This document shows, piece by piece, positions 45,901 through 57,657 of a stretch of 64,000 nt of DNA; the first letter of the stretch is position 1; the number at the start of each line of letters is the position of its first letter. The stretch is from Nannochloropsis oceanica. Taxonomy: Eukaryota > Sar > Eustigmatophyceae > Eustigmatales > Monodopsidaceae. Position numbers and translations under genes: made by a program. Below the pieces are notes generated by a model, which did no database searches, was not told the origin of the DNA, and worked only from the letters and a program-made list of their open reading frames with translations. Where the stretch lies: contig CP038133.1 of the NCBI GenBank assembly GCA_004519485.1, positions 62,001 to 126,000 on the forward strand, read 5' to 3'.

Positions 45901-48900
45901 TGGGAGAGGCAAGATGCTGGCTAGGAGAGGTGGCGACTTGAGACTGAGAGTACTGCCAACCGGTGGCGGGGACGGGGACGGCGGGACTTGATTGGCCGAA
46001 AGGCCCCGTTTGATAATATGAGGTAGGAGGGGGGGGCGCGGTGGAGGAAGAGAGGGTGGAGATGGTGGGAAGTGTTTCATGCACTGCTGCTTCTAGGCGT
46101 TCTTGGCCTTCGCGTTGTTGTCGTTGGAACATAAGTGATTGTCTGGAGGGGCGGGTAAAGAGACGTTTTGATGGTCGCGGAGAATCAGGAGAGGAGGAAG
46201 AGGAAGAAGAGGGGGATGAAGCAGAGAAGGGGAATGTAGTCGTGGTCGATGACGCCGTCTGGAGCGAATCCGAATGCCGCTGCTGCTGCTGCTGCTGCTT
46301 GGACTGCTGCATGAGGGTAGCCATGGACGCCAAGGAGGGGGGAGGATCCATGGAGGAAAAGGATGAGGGAACAGAGGTGGAGGAGGAGGGAGCAGAGGTG
46401 CTGGTGGTGGAAGTGGTGGTGGTGGTGGCGGAGGAGGAGGAGGAGGAAGCAGGGAGAGAGGACGAATAGGAGGACAACGCAGACGCAGGGAGGGAGCGAG
46501 AGAAGTAGGAGGAGGAGGAGGAGGCAGGGGGAGAAGAGGAGGACGAAGAGGCGGGGGGGGAGGAAATGGTGTTGGGATCGGGGATAGACGACTGCGAGCC
46601 ATATAAAGTGGAAGGCATGTCACTCGTAGTAGTAAATCCTGCCTGACTGATAGACGAAATCATGGTGCTGTTCCCCGTTGAGCTTGCTGGGTACCTAGCC
46701 GAAGTTCCATCCCAGGAATCGTGGGGCAAAAATTGCTCCTGAACTGCCTCTGCAGGTGGTGTTACCTGCTGCTGCTGCTGCTCCCCCTCCTCCTCCTCCT
46801 CCTCTTCCTCCCACTTTCGTTGCGGGGGCCGGCTGTTGTACTGGCTGCTGCTACGCGGGAGTGGAACGGAATACCCAGCGCCGAAAGAGGGGGAGGGAGG
46901 AAGGGAATGATTGGCTGCTTTTGAGCCTAGTGCCCTGTCCGGTGAAAGGAGCTGCTGCGATTCCGATGGCTGGATCAACCCCATGCTGCTGCTATTGCTG
47001 CTGTTGCTGTTTGCAGGCTTGGATAAATCTAATTTATTGGAGGATTGTGTGGCGGACAGCTCTTCCTCCACCCTATCTGCCGCGTCAGTGAAGATAGAGC
47101 CGGAGGGGGTGGTATTATTCTCGTCGCCGTCTCTTGTTGAGGAGTCTTTCAAGGGCACGGCCGTCGGGGAGGTACCCTGTGCCTCCTCGCCTTCTTCCGC
47201 ACACCCAGACTCGTACATCGACGTTTGGCCAGCAAAGGCAGTGAACGTGGGTTTGGCCGAGTCGAGAGGCCGAGGAGCAAGAGAGGCGCGGGTGCCGCTC
47301 GGTGGGGCTAGGACTGTGTCTTCCTCCCATCCCTCCTCCTGATCCTGCGGTCGCGAGAAAATGGATGGCAATGTATCATCTCCATCGTCGAAGGAGTCCC
47401 GTGGCAAGAATGCCTGCGCTGCCTCCTCCCTCTCTCCATCACGCGCGGTCTCCCTCCAGGCCTCATCCCCTCCCATCCCTGAGGAGATCGCCTCTTCACC
47501 ATATTGCCCCTCATCCCCATCCTCCTGGTGCTGATAGTACTGTTGCGTCTGCTCCTGGTTATAGTACTGTTCTTCCTGCTGCTGCTGCTGCTTCTGTTCT
47601 TGTAGGTTCTGGTAGTACGCTTCCTCCTCTTCTTCTTCGGACTCGATTTGGGTTGACTGCTGTTGCTGTCGTCTTGACCATGACCGATTGCCTTTCACAT
47701 TCCGCGACGCCCTGGACCGCCAGCCTCCGCGACCAGAAGGTAAATTCTGCCCCTCCTGCTCTTGCCCTTCTCCCTCTTCCTCCTCATATTCGTCTTCATA
47801 AAATTCGTCCTCCTCGTCTTGGTCTACGTCTTCTTCTTCTTCTTCTTCTTCGTCGTCGTACTCCTCCTCTTGGCAGTTTCGCCTCACTCTGGACGACTTC
47901 GGCGGGGAACGCGGCGGCGTCCGAGGCGGGGAGTCAGAACGGTCATAGGATGGTGGAGGACCTGGTGGCGGTGGCAACGCGCGCTTTCTCGTCCTACACC
48001 CTTCATCCTGCTGCTCATACAGCTGGGGACTTGGCGAAATGCTCCCACTCTGTCCCACAGGCGAGCTTCGGTCGCGGCTGCAGGGTGACAGGCTCCGCCC
48101 TCGAGGGGAGGAGAGACTCCTCCGAGCACCCCCTCGCCCTTCTACTCCTCTATGCCTGTACCGATCATCCACTGAGTGCGAGCGTCGGTCGCGTTGGTCA
48201 CGTTGTTCGTCGTAGTAGTGGAGGTCCTCCCGGCGTGCGCTGACCGTTGGCCTTTCCAAGGACACCTGCAGCTTGGTCACCACCAACGAACCGGAGGGAG
48301 GGGAGAGAGATGCCCGCCCCTCGATGGTGTCGCGGACCTTGCGTAGGGCGGAGGTCGTGACGGCTTGTTCCTCGCTTTGCGGCTGGTGGCGGTGGTGATG
48401 TTGCTGCTGATGGTGGTAGCGAGGTGGGGAGGAGGGGACAACTGAACTGTGGTTGCCGCGGATGGGACCTGCCGATATAGTAGGCGAGGAATGATGGTGA
48501 TGATGCACATGCTGGCAGGGGTGTGTGCGAGATACCGGTGATCTCACCACCATCACTCTTGGGGTGGAAGGCGAGGAACGTCGATGAGGAGACTCATATC
48601 GAGGGATAGTAGGCTTGAAAGTGCATGGGCGCATTTCTTGCTCTTCTCGAATGCGACGCAGGCGCTCTAGCTTCTCCTTCGCCTCTTGCCCCTCGAACAA
48701 GAGCCGCTCTACGACGCTACCTTTCGGGACACATTCTGACTTGCGTGAAACAATGCGGGGCTTGAAAGTGCAGCGATCAAACTCAACCTCGCCTGTCGTC
48801 TTGCATGAGGGGGAATGGTGTTGGCGTTGGTGTTGCGAAGAGGAGGAGCGCTGGGTGGTCTTTGCCATACTGCTGCCACTGCCATCGTGGTAGCTGCGCT

Positions 48901-49708
48901 TGCTTTCAAGGACCTTAGGCATGAAGGTGTATTGTGCCGCGCGTTCATCCTCGATCCGCTTCACCAGCCGCTTCCGTCGTGCTCTTTGCACGTTTTCGTG
49001 CTCTTGAAAACGCACGGCAATAAGCGGTTTCTTCTTGGGCGATGCCGACCGCAACCACGGCAGAGGAGATGCAGAGCGTGTACTCCGCGTAGACAAGCCT
49101 GAGGTGAGCGTGCATTCAGGATCTTGGTACTTGGCAGCCTTTTGCCGGGCGACACGCGCCGTCCCATCCCGTGACAGCCGCTCAAACACGTTGCTGGCCG
49201 TTCGTCCCCCTCTCGAACAAGGGAGGGGCGAGGCGCTGCGTGCCCGGAGAGCACGATCACGTGCCTGACTGTTCGATATCAGTTGGGGGATGGAACCCAT
49301 TCCACGGGTCTCCTCGCTCTCCCGCTGCGCTCGTAGCATCTCCAGTCGAAGCTTTCGAGCGGCTTGGTACCGCGACAAGCGCTCATTGATAGGCAGCTGC
49401 TCCTCTGATTCGGAGCCGTACTTGTGCGCATACAAATGTGGTATGAAGGTACGATCCTCTGTCTCATCGTATTGACTTGCACGGGCCCGCTTCTCGCTGC
49501 TGCAGGTGTTGCTCTTGCCCTTCCGCGTAGGGGAGGCCGAGCACGAACGCCCTGCTCCATGCAAAACCGCCTGGATATTGCCCTCGGCGCTGCGGAAACG
49601 TTTAGCTAAGCCAGCAAAATGGTTTTGACGCGCCTCCGTATCCCGGTACATGTCATCGAATCTGTTTTGAGGCCGAACCCGTCGTTGCTCGAGCTGCATG
49701 GTTTTCAT
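39320..49708 (-). CDS. Giant LFDT-motif repeat protein (3462 residues), unknown function
   Basis: An uninterrupted 10.4-kb frame with no intron, starting at a clear ATG (MKTMQLEQRR). The first ~400 residues are basic and helical and carry four F-x-P segments (TFIPHLY, YTFMPKV, CTFKPRI, CTFKPTI), a style seen in protist cytoskeletal or ciliary proteins. Residues about 400-1300 are disordered: Arg/Ser-rich, acidic, then Gln- and Ser-rich. From about 1310 to 3115 a short motif M-x-L-[FL]-D-T-[VAQ] recurs roughly 40 times, for example VMRLFDTVQ, IMGLFDTVH, AMHLLDTAQ. Nineteen perfect or near-perfect copies sit in a 45-residue tandem repeat (VMNLFDTQTSSRSSSLAASG and a Gln/Glu-rich half). The end has a poly-Asn run (GTT repeat near 39915-39979), poly-Gln and a final Ser-rich part. 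No membrane segment or enzyme domain was seen. A multivalent scaffold is my inference. Confidence 0.8.
40366..43018 (-). repeat. 135-bp coding minisatellite in the LFDT protein
   Basis: About twenty head-to-tail units of 135 bases (45 codons), nearly identical, fully in frame. Units begin near 40378, 40517 and then every 135 bases to 42959, except one spacing of 147 bases. Two variants mark the array. A 12-base insertion (coding PQVQ) occurs at about 40405 and 41231, and a C-to-T change turning HQGE into HQRE occurs at about 41413 and 42223. Each variant recurs six units apart, indicating block duplications of six units. Because the unit is a multiple of three, long antisense frames appear on the + strand; they are artefacts. 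Confidence 0.95.
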
Positions 49709-50670
49709 AGTAATTTGAGCCTTTCAAAAACGCCGCCGCTCGTCGGGCCGCTCAAGTTCCCAAACGCCGACCACCCTACAAACTTCGCTGCTTAGCGTTG
49801 AGGCGGATAATTGAGAAAGGATCGTCGCCTACGGTGAGGCCTAGGGAGGGGAGTGGAGAAGGAGAAGGGGAATTAGCATGTTTGTGTCATCTTTCGTGTG
49901 AACGGACAACATAGCCCATACGCGCAGGCACCCATACAGCCTGTTCGTAAACGACGGTAGGCGTGCAGTAAATCGAAAAGACCCCGATCTAGATACAAGT
50001 ATGCATGGAATTGAGCCGTGGCACGCACTTTCCCGGAGACGCATGAGCATGCCAGGACGCCACAATACCCCGCCGCAAGCGCAAGCCCGCAGCCTACTCC
50101 ATTGACTCATACTCCGCAAGCCTAGGCCGTATTGCATCTACGTCGCTTTGCACGTTATACTTATCCCCACTCACGTACCTCTGTCTTCCGTAGGGTGCTC
50201 GCGTGTCTTGTCCTCGATGTTTCTCAGACGAAGAGGTGAGTGATCTAACGGTCCGCGAATTAGTTCATGATAGGTGGGTTGCGTGCCATGCTCTTTTAAA
50301 GCCGGAAGAGCAGGTCTGATGTGTCCTTGTCTGTGATATGGACAGAAAAATTATAAAGCGGATGCACGGTAGCTGATCTGTGGCTTGCACGCATGCAAGA
50401 CACAATCTAGACCCCTCGTTGGGCAGCGAGAGAACAAAGGGCCAGCCAGGTAAGCCGTTGACTTTTGAGTCTTGAAATTCAAAAGCTTGACCTCCTTCCC
50501 CCCCTAGCGTGCGGAAAGGATTTGAGAAGTAGAAACCATGCCGTCACATTCCAACTAAGTACGCATTGTACATATGATTCTTTTCACTACATTTTGTTGA
50601 CTAGATACGAGGCTCGCTCGTATGCTTGCGTGCACTCACACAACTCTCCCCATCCCTCCTTCCCTTCTTA
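49709..50670. other. Intergenic gap upstream of the LFDT gene
   Basis: These 962 bases separate two minus-strand genes and should contain the LFDT gene promoter and the 3' end of the SGNH-like gene. Composition is unremarkable. No frame with protein-like character and no RNA gene were found. Confidence 0.5.
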
Positions 50671-53507
50671 CTAATACCAAATGAGTGCCGATAACACAAC
50701 ATACTTGCCCTTGGGATTAGTGGGCATTATCTTGATAACGTGTGACCCCGCCTCGACCATCCCCTGGGTCGACCAGCAAGTAGGCGACTTGATGGTGTGC
50801 TGAAGGTAGAAATTGGTGTCCATCTCCAAACCCATCGGAACATCATCAATCGTGAACGCGGCATCGGCCCCCAAATTTCCACAATGATTAGGCATGCGGC
50901 GATCAACACTCGGCGGCTGGCAGAAGAGGAGATGCCGCTTGGTTTGTGTCTGCACGGCCAGGGTCAGCGGGCCCGCGTCCCTGTTCCCTTGCAAGACGTA
51001 CTTCATGTCGAGGTATTCAAAGCCCTGGTCTTGAGAGAATTTTGCCGCGTCATGGTCTGCTTCAAAAAGCTGGACATGCCATTTTTTACTATCTTGAGGA
51101 TCAATAGCCGGCGAGGCCTCCCTTAGGTCTTTGGGCGACAAGACCAGGTCGAGCAGGGAGGATTGTTGTTTGGGCTCGAAGGTCATGGCGCACGACGCAG
51201 GAGACCCGCAGAAAAGAGGATCGCAGTACAAAGGAGGAGGGATGTCCTTTATTTTGTCCCCACTAGTCCAATCAGCGGTGACGGCAGTACCAGTGGCAGC
51301 TGCAGCACCAGCGGCGGGTTTGGTGGATGCCAGCAGTGCCCGTACCTGGGAAGTGGCTGCTGTCCCAATGTCCACCCCCGCCGCGCTGTCTGCTTCGAGC
51401 GCAGCCTGCACGTCGACCATTGCATCGTCCAACAGCGTTAAGTAATGGTGGCCCAGAATCTGCGCGCGAAGCAAGTGCTCCCCCGGCCCCGGGTGCCAGT
51501 CAGCGGGTCTCGGTGTTGGCTTGTCGTCCTATCGGAAGGAGGGAGGAAGGAAGAGAGCGAGCGAGGGTAGAGACAAAGGACAATGTAATTCTTAAGCAAA
51601 GGTAGATCCATACGATAATTGACAGAATAGAGGGAGAGACACAGGAAGGGATGGAGGAAGGGTAAAGGAGGAAAGAAAATACGAACCTGGACCAAGGCCT
51701 TGAAATTATACTGTGGTAGGTGATCGAGCGTCCAAAGCGCCTCATACATTGCTTGAGCATGCACACCATACTCTGAATAATACTCAAATAGGCTCCCTTT
51801 CTGCCCTCCAAACCCCCACACGGATGGAAACCCTGCCCTCGGGACGGTTGGCGGTACTCCATCTGCACTCGGTTTTCTAGTTCCCTCTCCCTGGTCCACC
51901 ATCAAAAGAGCGGGGCGTTTGGGTAGGTAGAGGGCATTGCGCATCCATTCCTCAACAAACGCATTCTGTAAGTGCCCCTCTACCATCATCCCGAACTCCC
52001 AGGCAGCCACGTCTGTATCTTCGCCTAATTGACTCTTCACACAAAAGGCTGCGGGAATAGAAGGGTTGTTCCCCATGGCGTGGTTTCGAACTTCTAATTT
52101 AAGGCCCGCGGCAGCGTAGGATTTACGTAAGATTTTTCGCAAGACGATGGGGTAGGATTGCTGGAAGAAGTTGTCGTGGCCGGCCGTGACGGATGTACCG
52201 GCAAAGGACATGATAAAGTCGTGTTCGCTTTCGGCTTTATGGGGACTGCCGTTTTGGCCGAGCAGGGCGCGAATGAGCTTGTGTTTGACATAGGTTCGGT
52301 TGTGGAAGTGAAGGGAATCGAAAAGTGATTGGGCATGCTCCAGCGTATGGTCTTCTTGGAGGGCGAGGAGGGCGGAGGCGACGAGGGTCCTGGCGGCCAT
52401 TAGCTTGGTTTGTTCCTCGGCGGCATCCAGAGTAGAAAGGTTAACGGCAGGGACGTTAGGGGTATTGGTAGTGTCGTTGTCATCATTGCTGCTGCTACTG
52501 CTGCCGATGGCAGTGGTGGTGATCGATTTGAGGGAGCTGCTGGACTCCACGGGTGCTTTGGCCTTAGCAGATTTCTTGGCGGACTCTGGCTTTATTGTGG
52601 CGACTTTCTCCTCCACATCTACGTCATCCTTTTCTATCAGCGCTGCTGCCGCCGAGCCGTTCTTATCCTCCTCTTCCTTCTTTTGATGCTTTTTCGCCGC
52701 CGATATAGCTGCCGCTATTATAGCTTCTTCGTCCTTCTCCGTATTCCGTGATTTCACTTCATTCTGATCTGCTGCCGCTACCGTTGTCGATGCTTTCACC
52801 TTCATCTTATTTTTAGCTACTGCTGCTGCCGCTGCCTCGTCAATTTCAACCTTTGGCTTCCCCCCCTCTTTCTCACTTACTGCAACAGTCATTGTCGTTG
52901 TATTTGCATACCTATTCTGTTTTGCGCCTTCCTTCGTTTTCGCAGCCGCCACAGCAGATGCTACAGACGCTACTTCCTCCTTATCCGCCATCTTTTCTAC
53001 CACAGCAACTGCAGCAGCCTCCGCATCTGCCGCTGCCTTCTTGAAGATCTGCAAGTCCTCCTTGACTGCAAACGCTTCATCTTTCACTCTGTGTCGCTTG
53101 GGCGTCTCGGCGTCCAACTGCTTCTTGAGTTCCTTTTCTTCGGCAGCCGCTCCTGCCAGTGCTGCTGCCGTCGTGGCCGCCTCCGCGTCCAGTTGCTCTT
53201 TCGTGAAGGCCACGCCACGGCCGTCGGTGTCACCGCTTAGGTCGCTTTTGTCCAAATTTCCATGCATCAGGCTAATCAACAACAGCAGCAAAGTCCCCGT
53301 CATCAGGGCTGTAATGACCCGGCGCATAGAGCTGCCCTTGCCGAAGCGCTTCGCCTGCTGCTGCCATAAAGCTTCTGTCTCCCGGTCGTGATTGCTCAGG
53401 TGCTCCCGCCTCATCCGGCCTTCCTCGCTTCGCTCTATCAAATGATGATGGTCATCGTCGTCTACATCACCAGCTCCCGCCGCCGCCCCTGCTCCCCATG
53501 GCGGCAT
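50671..53507 (-). CDS. Type II membrane protein with SGNH hydrolase-like domain
   Basis: An 892-residue protein in two exons (53507-51687 and 51528-50671). A short cytosolic N-terminus is followed by one membrane helix at about 64-81 (VITALMTGTLLLLLISLM), typical of Golgi type II proteins. A long Ala/Lys/Glu-rich stalk (about 95-340) follows, then a globular domain. SGNH-like blocks are visible: FAGTSVTAGHDN with Ser about 439, GNNPS with Asn about 480, and PADWHPGPGEH with D617 and H619. The D-x-H spacing differs from the usual D-x-x-H, so catalysis is uncertain. The C-terminal ~200 residues contain several cysteines and look beta-rich. It may act on or modify a secreted glycan; this is inferred from topology and fold alone. 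It shares a 216-base divergent gap with the four-helix membrane protein gene. Confidence 0.65.
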
Positions 53508-53723
53508 GATTCTCTCTAGAGAGTGTGTTTGTTTGTGGGGGAGGATGACGATGAGATTGGGAGAAGCAGAGGCGTCTCATGGCAGACGGGTCGACAGGCT
53601 GAATAGGTGCTACGCTTGGCATAAGTTTATGCGCTACCTCTACATGGTGTCTTGATGGTGTGATTGTGACAGGAGGGAAAGAGGGAAGGCCCATGCATTT
53701 AAATTCATCTCGGCACATATTTC

Positions 53724-55007
53724 ATGTGTAGACCGTACGTTGCAGCTTTGCCAGCCCTGCCAGGAATGCTTCTTTCTTGCTCTTCCTCCACCTTCTTCAA
53801 AGATCATCAAGCCCACAAAATGCTCACTTCCTTGTCATATCACCCCAAGCGCAGACGGCTGAGTCCAGTCCACGTGCCAATCCCCCTCGGTATGGCCCCT
53901 TTTCCATCCAAACCACACCAATCAGCGATGGGACTTTGCCCCCTGCAAGCTACGGAACTCCAGTTCCTATCGCCCTGTTCCCCCTCTCTGGCATCGCCCC
54001 ACACCCGTCAGGCCCATCTCACTACGAAATGTGTCCTCTTGACCGTAGGCATCATTGCCAGCTTGGCCTGGGCCGTGGGGTTGGCCGCCGTCTTGCTTCC
54101 AGAGTGGACTGTCGAGGACGCCAATGTCGACAGCACTCTCAATGCCCACATCGGGCTCTTCGAGACCATCTACCACGTCGGAGAAGTCCGGGAGTCCTCC
54201 ACCCTTCGATTCTGCAATGGTTTGGGTCCAATTTATTCGACGGAAAAATGCGTCATGTGGCGCGTGGCACAAATTAGCGCGTTGGTTGGACTAGGCATGG
54301 GATACACGGGCCTTCTCTTCTTATACAGTGCGGTGGGGAAGAGTTGGATCCGTCCTCGGAGAATGCCAGAGGTGGTCGCGTGGGTGTGGACATTCTTTCT
54401 ACTGGCAGGTGTGTGTGCATTAGCAAGCGCGACTGCGTGGAAGTTTTTGGTGTTGGCTTTCATGCGGGACCATGGCAAGTTGGGTGATGGGTACTCGGTA
54501 AAAATGGGCGTATCGATGCTGCTTATGGCGGGGGTAGGTGTGATCTTTCTGACTTTGCCATTCTGGAGAATAGTGACGCAGTATTGGTTGGTGGGTAGTG
54601 GTAGTATAGCTGGATTTTATAGGGGGAGGAAGAGTTCGTTGCCGTCGTCGTCAGAGGCATCAGCTGTAGCAGAGACAGCGGGGAACAGCAGCAGCAGTAG
54701 CAGCCGCAGCAACAGCAGCTGCGGCAGTAGCAGCGGCGGTGGCAACAAGTCTCGTGTTCAGAGACCACCTCATCGTCATAGCTTCAACAAGGAGGGGATC
54801 TCACGCTGGCGAAAACGGGCGGCGGACATCCTGCAATTGCCCAGGGTGGATAGCATGAAGGAGAAAGAGGGAGGGTTGGAGGAAGGGGAAGAGGGGAGGG
54901 ACGCAGATGAGGAGGAAGGCGAGGGGAGCATGAGGAATCAGAAGGAAAGAATTGAATTGGCGAAACCTCCCATTGCCATTGGTTGTCAGAGTACAGAGCT
55001 TAAGTAG
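53724..55007 (+). CDS. Four-transmembrane protein with claudin/PMP22-like layout
   Basis: A 427-residue open frame without introns. Four hydrophobic helices begin near residue 102: CVLLTVGIIASLAWAVGLAA, ISALVGLGMGYTGLLFLYSA, VVAWVWTFFLLAGVCALASA and VSMLLMAGVGVIFLTLPFW. The first loop carries W (LLPEWTVED), GLF, and two cysteines (RFCNG and EKCVMW), the layout of animal claudin/PMP22/LHFPL proteins (W-GLW-C-C). The cytosolic tail is Ser-rich, then acidic. The long N-terminal part before the first helix is poorly conserved in style, so the true start may be one of the internal Met codons. Homology to claudins is not shown; convergence of layout is possible. Confidence 0.6.
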   Translation: MCRPYVAALPALPGMLLSCSSSTFFKDHQAHKMLTSLSYHPKRRRLSPVHVPIPLGMAPFPSKPHQSAMGLCPLQATELQFLSPCSPSLASPHTRQAHLTTKCVLLTVGIIASLAWAVGLAAVLLPEWTVEDANVDSTLNAHIGLFETIYHVGEVRESSTLRFCNGLGPIYSTEKCVMWRVAQISALVGLGMGYTGLLFLYSAVGKSWIRPRRMPEVVAWVWTFFLLAGVCALASATAWKFLVLAFMRDHGKLGDGYSVKMGVSMLLMAGVGVIFLTLPFWRIVTQYWLVGSGSIAGFYRGRKSSLPSSSEASAVAETAGNSSSSSSRSNSSCGSSSGGGNKSRVQRPPHRHSFNKEGISRWRKRAADILQLPRVDSMKEKEGGLEEGEEGRDADEEEGEGSMRNQKERIELAKPPIAIGCQSTELK

Positions 55008-56471
55008 TAGACAAGAAATGGATAGCACGACATTTAGATTGACTAGGAAGCGCCAAATAAAACAAATCACACAACACTAAATATACAAATACTGCCATTG
55101 TATATTTGGTTGAACAGACAGCCGTTTCCGATTTGGTTCTCTTTCTTGTCAAACTAACTTATTTTTGAATCAGAAGAACCACTTTTGTATCTGTCGGCCC
55201 TCGCCTACTTGCAACCGATGCATTTCGCCCTTGGTCAAAGTCATCACATTTGTCCTCCTGCAACCAACACGTTCCCTCCTCTCCGTCGTAGGTGTTACTT
55301 CCTGATCCTACTTGCTTCCTACATCCTTATCGCCCGCTTTCCCATTCTCTCGGACTTCTCCCCTGGTGCACGTTTTTATTTTTTTCGAAAAAAAAATACA
55401 TAGAACATAGAACATTAAACATAGAAAATCAAAATCAAAATTTCAAGAGGCGTCAAATATGCGCGACTCGACCTACACTTGCAGTACGTACTCCGGCTCT
55501 TCTTGTGCCATGGCTCTTTTTGGGGACAAAACAGACAAAATTTAACATAGAAAATCAAAATAATGGCACGCACATCTCCCGGTGATTCCCTTGGTCTCGC
55601 ACGGGCTGAAGGACATTCATTGGTGCCACTGATGGGCAGGATTCACCAGTTAGTGTTATGACACATCTAGAGAGGCAAAAGATACATCAAAATTATTGCT
55701 CCATAAATGCGGGCAAGAAATAGGACCGAGCTTCATTTGGTAGCATAACAGTCGGTGAATATATAGACATAGGCCTCCCCCCCAAACGACAAAGAACAAT
55801 GAGCTAGGTATCTCTGATTATGGGAAAGACCTAGTTCTCTGAAGTATGAAGTACGAGTAGTTCCCGGTAGGTTATATACCGTTTTTTTCCCCCAATTGTA
55901 TAAGTCAAAGCCCAGGTTGCATGCGATAGTTCTAGAGAGATGTAGGAACGCTCAAAAGAACTACTTGCAACCACACCACGGCCCGGTACGTGACGTTCAT
56001 TTCCCCTTCTCATCGATCTTCATTCACTCCTACAGTCATATCCACTCATCCTCCCTGCGTTCGGACCTCCGACTTGCTTCTTCCTCAGCTATGGCATGAG
56101 TTGACGCAGCTTCATGGCCATCATCCCTCCGTCGCTCATTCTCCCCCTCTTATTTCTTTCCCTCACTCCTTCCCTGCGAATCTTCTTTCGCCTTTGTATT
56201 CCTTGACCCCTCCCTTCCCAGCCTACGAGCTTCCAGGGTCAGGGTTACCCACCCCACGCTAGTATATATCAGTTTCATACTCTTGCTCCCCCTCTCTTTT
56301 CTTACCCTCACATGATCCTGCTTCACTTACAATAGTGCTCATGCTCCAGCGGCCTCCTTTCCTTTCTGTACTACTACAATTCCTTCGCCCTCCCTCCCTC
56401 CCCCCCTCCCTCCCTCCCTCCCCCCCTCTTTCCCTCCCTCCCTCCCTCCCTCCCTCCCTCCCTCCCTCCCC
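55008..56471. other. Long AT-rich convergent gap
   Basis: About 1.46 kb between the four-helix protein and uracil-DNA glycosylase, both ending here. It is the most AT-rich part of the window. A short motif related to ACATAGAAAATCAAAAT occurs twice (about 55415-55436 and 55543-55562). Toward the end the sequence turns pyrimidine-rich. No gene, RNA or mobile element was recognised. Confidence 0.5.
56388..56471. repeat. CCCT microsatellite next to the UNG stop codon
   Basis: A run of CCCT units on the + strand with small interruptions abuts the stop codon of the uracil-DNA glycosylase gene. In the UNG transcript it would read as GGGA repeats at the very start of the 3' untranslated region, a sequence able in principle to form G-quadruplexes. 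Confidence 0.8.
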
Positions 56472-57657
56472 CTACAATCGCCAGTCAATCGGCGCCTTCC
56501 CCAGCTCTTTCAACAGCAAATTTGCTCGCGAAAAACTTTTGGAACCAATAAAAGGCGTGCTAGTCTTGGTGGCCGAGAGAGGAGATGGATGGGCGCACTG
56601 GATAACGCGATGCTTCTTCCGGTTGATGTTTTTGCATTTCTCCTGCAGAAGGGAGGGAGGGGAGAAAGAGAGAAAATGAAAAGATTTGAATCATGGCGAT
56701 ACACCCCAGAAAATGAAGAAAACACAAACCATCGTCGTTTCAAACCCAACAGCCTTGGAAGCGTACAGCACATTAAATCCTCCTACAATACCCAAGCTCT
56801 AGCCCTTACACCCCAAAACATACCTGCGCTGGCTTACCCCACAACAAGAACACCAAACCTGTCTTCTTCGCATCCAGTTCCTTGATCACCGCGTCCGTGA
56901 AGCTCTCCCATCCCTTGCCTTTATGCGAATGTGCCTGTCCCCTTCGTACAGTCAAAACAGTGTTCAGCAGTAAAACACCCTGGCGGCTCCACGCCTCCAA
57001 GTTGCCATGAGAGGGCTTAATGAATCCAACCACGTCCATAACTGCTTCTTTAAACATATTGTTAAGACTGGGAGGGGGAGGGGTGGGGCCTACAACGGAG
57101 AAGGCGAGTCCATGGGCTTGATTGGGCCCATGGTAAGGGTCTTGGCCGATGATAACGACGCGGACGTCTGTCCACCTACAGAGGGTGAGGGCGGTAAATA
57201 CCAATGGGTAGGGCGGGTAGACGACTTGCTTGCTCGTGGCTTCTTGAGTAAGAAAGGCAAGTAGACGTTTGAAGTAGGGTTTGTTGGCTTCGTTTGTCAC
57301 CAATTGCCGCCAGCCGTCGTCCATGATGGGGAGGGACTGGAGAACAGGGTGGGGTACGAGGCTAGAGGAGAGGAAGGAGGGGGTGGAGGCGGAGGCGGAC
57401 GAGGAAGACGCCGAGGAAAAGGGGGATCGAGAAAAGGAGGAAAATGAAGAGGCAGTGCTCATGGTACTCTTTTCGACCGCCACCTTTTTGGCTGCTGGCG
57501 CCTGCACAGCCGGTGTCCCACAGTCGCCTTCGACCCCGCCTCCGCTGCTGTCAAGGGCACGCTTCGGTGCTCCAGCCCCAGATAGTGCTGCGGGATCCGG
57601 CGTGCTTTTAGTGCTTGACGACGAGGTAAAGAACGCCGAGAGCTTGGGCTGCGTCAT
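56472..57657 (-). CDS. UNG: Uracil-DNA glycosylase with N-terminal PIP box
   Basis: Removes uracil from DNA to start base-excision repair. Two exons (57657-56824 and 56642-56472) give 334 residues. The active-site motif GQDPYHG places the catalytic Asp near residue 173, and HPSPLS in exon 2 supplies the His near 296. Other blocks are [40 protein letters not shown] and GKAPIDWRL, the usual C-terminus. Residues 3-10 (QPKLSAFF) match the PCNA-interacting consensus QxxLxxFF, as at the start of human nuclear UNG2 (QKTLYSFF). This suggests a replication-linked nuclear form. A Ser-rich linker of about 80 residues follows. The upstream longer frame opens with TTG, so the ATG at 57657 was chosen. Confidence 0.95.
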
